The position numbers were made by a program, and so were the translations under genes. The notes under the pieces were generated by a model that searched no databases, had not been told where the DNA came from, and saw only the letters and a list, made by a program, of their open reading frames with translations. A stretch of DNA of 23,274 nucleotides from Podochytrium sp. JEL0797 (Eukaryota > Chytridiomycota > Chytridiomycetes > Chytridiales > Chytriomycetaceae): positions 1-23,274 of the forward strand of contig JADGJG010000345.1 in the NCBI GenBank assembly GCA_027596195.1, given 5' to 3'. Positions 18,336 through 23,274 of this stretch are shown here, one piece after another (position 1 is the first letter of the stretch; the number at the start of each line of letters is the position of its first letter).

Positions 18336-20215
18336 ATGGGAAAGAACACCAAAGCTCAGAACACGACCGTTGCCTCTGTCCAGCAGAATGTTCAGCAAGC
18401 GGCCGCCGTGAACGCCAAGACTTTGACTACGCAAAAGGTAATACTCCCCACACCCACACCCACCCACACACGCGCACACGCGTATTCCTTTCTCCCTTAT
18501 GTGCTCGCTAAACGTTCTTTTGTAATTCAGCCTTCCACCCCTGCTTCCAAAAACGCGGCTCCATCTGTGAAGCCCCAAACCCCTCAACAAAAGGCCGCTG
18601 CCCCCAAATCCGCCACACCTGCCGCCAAAACCGCCCCTCTCCCAGTCAAGGCCGCAACTCCATCCCCCAAGCCATCTACCCCTCAACAAAAGGCTGCTGC
18701 ACCCAAATCCGCGTCCCCAGTCAAAGCCGCCGCCCCTGCTCCCGTCAAGGCTGCACCCATGAAGCCAGCGACTCCATCCCAGGCTGTTTCCACCCCTCAA
18801 CAAAAGGCCGTGTCCCTCCCCATTGCCCCGAAGTCCGTTTCGAGACCCACTACGCCTTCCAAGACCGTGGCGGCGGTGGCGCCAGTGACAAAGTCTTTGG
18901 TTGAAAAGCAGGACTCCATCACCGGAACCATGTTTGACCTTCCTCAAAAGGTGACTCCTCAATTTTTTTTTGATTGCACGCGAACCAAGCAAATTAATTT
19001 CCAATTTTCTCTTTTCAGTGGGAAAACGAGTTGAAGCCAGCCGTCTCTCCCAACAGATCTAGACCCACGACTCCCACCACGAGACAGAATGCAGCGTCCC
19101 CCACCAAGGCTGCCGCTGCTCCGATGAAGGCCGCTACTCCTGCCGCTGCTCCCATGAAGGCCGCTACTCCTGCCCCGGCTCCCGTGAAGGCTGCTACTCC
19201 TCTGCAGAAGCCAGCCACCCCCGCTGCTAAGCCCTCGACTCCACAGCAGAAGGCTGCCGCGGCTCCGATGAAGGCCGCTACTCCTGCACCGGTTCCCGTG
19301 AAGGCTGCTACTCCTCTCCAGAAGCCATCCACCCCCGCCGCTAAGCCTTCCACCCCACAGCAGAAAGCTGCCGCTGCTCCCATGAAGGCCGCTACTCCTG
19401 CCGCAGCTCCCGTGAAGGCCGCTACTCCTGCCCCGGCTCCCGTGAAGGCCGCTACTCCTGCCCCGGCCCCTTTGAAGGCGGCTACTCCACTCCAGAAACC
19501 ATCGACCCCCGCTGCCAAGCCCTCGACTCCACAGCAGAAGGCTGCCGCGGCTCCAATGAAGGCCGCTACTCCTGCCCCGGCTCCCGTTAAGGCAGCTACT
19601 CCTCTCCAGAAGCCGGCCGCGCCCACCGTCAAGCCTGCCACCCCACAACAGAAGGCTGCCGCTACTCCTCTCCAGAAGCCATCCACCCCAGCTGCTAAGC
19701 CTTCCACTCCGCAACAGAAGGCTGCTTCCCCGACCAAGGCTGCACCGGCTCCCGTGAAGGCTGCTACTCCTCTCCAGAAGCCCGCAACTCCCACCGTCAA
19801 GCCAGCCACCCCACAACAGAAGGCTGCTACTCCTGCCCCGGCTTCCATGAAGGCGGCTACTCCTCTCCAGAAGCCCTCAACCCCCGCCGCCAAACCCTCC
19901 ACCCCACAACAAAAGGCGAAGACCGCATCGAAGCCCTCTTCCCCCACCAAAGCCGCCGATTCCCCCTTGAAGGCCGCTACTCCCCTCCAAAAGCCATCCA
20001 CCCCCGCCGCGAAACCCTCGACTCCTCAACAAAAGAGTAGATCCGCTTCTCCTTCGAGAGCTGCATCCGCTACTCCAGCCGCCAAGCCATCGACCCCAGC
20101 GATGAACGGCAAGGCGGGTGTTGCAGCCCCAAAGGCCGCTGACGTTGTTCCTCAGCAGCAAGGAAAGGAAAAGTCGCGTCCAGCGAGTGGAAAGAACAAG
20201 GTGCAGAGAAGATAA
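18336..20215 (+). CDS. KAATP/TPQQK repeat protein, second copy
   Basis: Exons 18336-18437, 18531-18950 and 19019-20215 encode the same 572 residues as 8370-10249. The repeat modules are in the same order and number. This is notable because low-complexity arrays usually drift in length soon after duplication, so it argues that the two copies are extremely young or artefactual. Confidence 0.8.
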
Positions 20216-20667
20216 ATGGAGAGAGAGAGAGAGGAACGGGGTGCGCGAATATTTATTCCTAAATTATTTGAATTTGAATTTGAAATATAAACAAAATTGA
20301 ATTCTCTACTATCAACCACGCGTCGTTCATTTGTTTATGGAGTGGGAATTCCCCTTCGAATGATGTCACGTAGAGATTGAGAATTCAGGATGTGCAATCG
20401 CCATTTAATCACAAATAATATAGACAGCATCATCAAGTATTCTGTATCCCAGAACGAAGTAGCGATTTCACGCGTCGCAATTGCGTTCGCCATAGACACG
20501 AATCGCGTTCTTGGGGAAAGGAGATAACGCGCAGATAACGGTGCGAAATCGAATCCCATTTTGAACGCGATACAGATGCGCGCATTGATGCGACTCCTCA
20601 AGAAACGAAAAGAGGCTGTATTGATAATTCTACAAACAACAAAAGAACAGAACAGAAAACACTCCAC

Positions 20668-21084
20668 TCAATTTGCGCACTTTTTGCAATGCTTCAGCTT
20701 GCACTCGATACAAAAATGCATATGGTGTGAGCACTTGTTGCAGAAACTCGACGCGCAGTTTGGACACGAGTGCCATTGAGTGTCAGGCTCTGGTTTCCCC
20801 TTGGCTTCCCTCGGATCGGCGCACAACGGAGTCAACGGGGCGGCATCTCCGGCACAGGCGAGACAGCGCCAGTCTTTGCACTCGGCGCATTCTCGGCCTG
20901 CCTTGCCCGCACACGCTTCACACACAATGACGCTGCACGATTCGGCGCCGCACTGCGCAACGGTTTGGGCGCCAGTGTCGGCGCAGGTGGGGCATACTTG
21001 TTTGGAGCACACGGAGCAGGAGAGGCCAGAGTCGAGAGGGGGGAGGGTATGTTTGCACGTCGGGCAGGTTTGAGTGGAGGGCAT
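20668..21084 (-). CDS. Cysteine-rich zinc-binding-type protein, second copy
   Basis: A single exon encodes the same 138-residue, 23-cysteine protein as 10702-11118, with an identical upstream region shared with the divergent six-cysteine gene. Confidence 0.75.
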   Translation of the reverse strand: MPSTQTCPTCKHTLPPLDSGLSCSVCSKQVCPTCADTGAQTVAQCGAESCSVIVCEACAGKAGRECAECKDWRCLACAGDAAPLTPLCADPREAKGKPEPDTQWHSCPNCASSFCNKCSHHMHFCIECKLKHCKKCAN

Positions 21085-21375
21085 TTATGTTTTCGGTCTT
21101 TCTTTTTCACAGTCGCTTTGGCCGGGGCGAACCCAGGGCGAACCTGGCACAACCATTTTTCGCCAAAACTACATAATGAAAGGAAGAGAAGGAATAAGTG
21201 GATCGAGAACGGATGAACCCTAGACAAAAAACGATTCATTGGCACTGAACACCAAATGAAAACAAAATGGAAGTAGAGTTCAGGTTTGAGAGAAAGAGTT
21301 ATAAGAAGGAGTGAAAATAAGAATCCTCCACGTCAATCATCAACTACCAGAAACACACCCAAACCAAAAAAAAAC

Positions 21376-21895
21376 ATGTCTGTCAGCTTGAACGGGTCAA
21401 TCTCCGCGGCGTGCACCTACGCGTTAAATGACGCCGACATCAAAGGTGCCATCTGTAGCATGGCTCCCACGCAAGAGTTTGCAAACAAATGTTACTGCAA
21501 CGATATGGATGTTCAGAGTGTGCAAGTGTATTGCGCTGGTGATTCTACTTCAGAGAGTTACTTGGGTTTTATGAAGTCAATTCAGGCGTTTTGTGCGTAA
21601 GTAAACTCACACACATATACTGCACACGCACACGCAATTCATCTGTTCAGCTGATTATACAAAACTTATCAGTGCGGCCAACTCGCCCGTCCCCACTGGT
21701 GGCACTCTCCTCTCGCTCCCAAGCGGCATGGCTTTTGTTGCTGCTACTGCCACAAGCAGCGTGACCTCAGCTATGGTCACTGCTACGGCTATTCCCACCA
21801 AGACGGTACCTTCTTCCCATGTTTTTGCTGGTGCCACAGTCGGCACGTCGGTTCGATTGGGGATGGTTGTTGTGGCGATTCTCGTTCTGTTGTGA
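21376..21895 (+). CDS. Six-cysteine tail-hydrophobic protein B, second copy
   Basis: Exons 21376-21596 and 21673-21895 encode the same 147 residues as 11410-11929. The TATA-like TTATAAG is at 21299-21305. With paralogue A at 2329-2834, the window holds three members of this family, two of them identical. Confidence 0.75.
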
Positions 21896-22005
21896 AATGG
21901 AAATCTGTTTATGATGTCTAATGAAATTGGTGTATTTTTGATTCCGTCTTGATGGGAGTTTCTTGTCCGATAACAGGTCACCAAACAAAAAACAAACACT
22001 ACGAA

Positions 22006-23274
22006 ATGGCGTCTCAATTCAGCGATGATCTCTCTGACGAGTTTCAATTCGACGACGACTTCGATGCCACTGCCCTCGCAGAGATTGCTGCTGCCGAAGT
22101 GGCTGCCACACAGGGCCCTCCGGCCTTCGCACAACCACATCCCAATCCCTCCCAATACCACCAACCACTCCTCTCTTCGCACCAACGCTCTCTCCCCACA
22201 CACGATCCAAACGTGGCTCTCGCGGTGAGACCCTCCCTAATCCTGTGAAACACTGACTTTCGAACCAGTTCCGCAAACAACTCGACGATCTCGCTGCAGA
22301 AAACGCCCGCCTCAAAACGGACCTTTCGATCCGCTCAGGCGAAGTGTCCCACCTGCGAACAACCCTCGAAAAGGTGTGCCCTGTCTCCTTCTGAGGAGAA
22401 ACTCACTCCCTTCTCGAACAGAACGCAGCCGAACTCGGCCACACCAAACAAACCCTCGCAACCACCACTTCCACCTCTGAACACGCTCTCGAAACAATGC
22501 GAAGACAGTTTGCAAAAGAAATTGACCGTCTTCAAACCGATTTGGGTTTCAAAACTAATGAGCTCGAGAACGCGATTCAGTTGAGAAAGTCAAGTGCTGC
22601 GAAGGGGAATACTTCTTCGTTGGTTGCTTCGCAGTCGAATGTGGTTTCTGGAAAGACTCCGATTCGCGATTCGACGATTCGTGAAGCGATACCAACTCGC
22701 GAAGCAGGGCCATCTCGCGAAGCGAGGCGGGATGTGCATTCCGAACGCGTCGAGACCAAACCTGATCCAAACGCTCCTCCAAACTCACCCCACAACCTAT
22801 TTGGTGATTCAATTCCAAACCGCCACGCCTCGGTATTCCCCGCCATCCCTCACCTTCGAATCCCTTCCCCGTGGCGCACCTGAACATACCCACAGATCAC
22901 ATTACGTCTCCTCCAAAACTTCATCCCCAACACCCCCACCCCGTCCAATCCAGACCCACCCGTCCCAGAAGGATACACCGCCTTCCTCACCCACCTCCGC
23001 CACCTCGCCCTCTCCGGATCCATGCAACCCCTCGACTCCCTCATCCCTTTCCTTGCCTCTCTCATCTCTCGATGTCTTACGGACGCGCGGTTCACTCTCT
23101 GCGGTGTCAAACTGTGGCGTGGGGTTGAGATTTTGAGTATGGATGCGACTTGTCGAAAAGCCATGCTTTCGATGGAGGATGGGTTCGCGTTGTTTAGCCC
23201 GGCTTGTGAGCTTGTGAACGGGTTTGAGGATCGGCAGGGGAGGGGGGAAGGGTGGGAGGAGATGGTGTCGATTT
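22006..23274 (+). CDS. Rad26/ATRIP-like checkpoint protein, second copy, runs off window end
   Basis: Exons 22006-22224, 22269-22373, 22422-22832 and 22896 onward match the first copy. At the window edge the frame is still open in VSI plus one base, because the stop of the first copy came from the junction. If the sequence beyond 23274 is the original locus, this is the complete gene and the first copy is the broken one. If another unit follows, this copy would also stop at once. Confidence 0.65.

Larger units (their letters stand above)
13309..23274. repeat. Second copy of the 9,966-bp direct tandem repeat
   Basis: This copy starts directly after the first with no spacer and ends exactly at the last base of the window, so 3343-23274 is precisely two periods. 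Every gene, intron and homopolymer I compared matches the first copy. Confidence 0.97.

Noticed and set aside
3343..23274. Composite transposon or integrated virus as source of the repeat
   Set aside because: No transposase, integrase, reverse transcriptase, capsid gene, terminal repeats or target-site duplication; the borders cut ordinary genes.

Overview
The window looks like nuclear DNA from a compact fungal genome. Genes are closely packed on both strands. Most are split by short GT-AG introns (44 to 93 nt, most with an A-rich branch-like motif near the 3' end). The recognisable families are eukaryotic: a mitochondrial Fmp30/NAPE-PLD-type metallo-beta-lactamase, a METTL21-type protein methyltransferase, a Rad26/ATRIP-like checkpoint protein, and a MUG113-like T5orf172 protein. 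A zoosporic or other early-diverging fungus is possible, but the phylum cannot be fixed from this sequence.

Layout. Positions 1-3342 are unique: a partial C2HC zinc-finger gene (131-630, minus), a gene with three SAP-like exons and a T5orf172 nuclease-like domain (847-1902, minus), and a small six-cysteine, tail-hydrophobic protein (2329-2834, minus). The first exon of the NAPE-PLD gene also begins here. The rest of the window, 3343-23274, is exactly two head-to-tail copies of one 9,966-bp unit (3343-13308 and 13309-23274). I saw no difference between the copies. All reading frames recur at a constant +9,966 offset.

Each unit carries, in order: the NAPE-PLD-like gene (+), an unrecognised small protein (-), a multi-pass membrane protein with two similar halves (-), a METTL21-type methyltransferase (-), a Lys/Ala/Pro-rich repeat protein (+), a 23-cysteine zinc-binding-type protein (-), a second six-cysteine protein (+), and the 5' part of a Rad26/ATRIP-like gene (+). 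The unit boundaries fall inside the first and last genes. At the central junction a 3'-truncated Rad26-like gene therefore meets a 5'-truncated NAPE-PLD gene. The left NAPE-PLD copy is whole. The right Rad26-like copy runs off the window and may be whole beyond it.

The genes do not form an obvious pathway; they look like ordinary housekeeping and lineage-specific fungal genes. The most notable thing is the duplication. It is perfect as far as I can see, and the window ends after an exact whole number of periods. That fits a very recent tandem duplication, a circular DNA unrolled by the assembler, or an assembly loop, and read data are needed to tell them apart. Other points of interest are recent exon duplication in the SAP gene, a six-cysteine family that lacks signal peptides, and internal duplication in the membrane protein. 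I found no tRNA, rRNA, CRISPR array or transposon.
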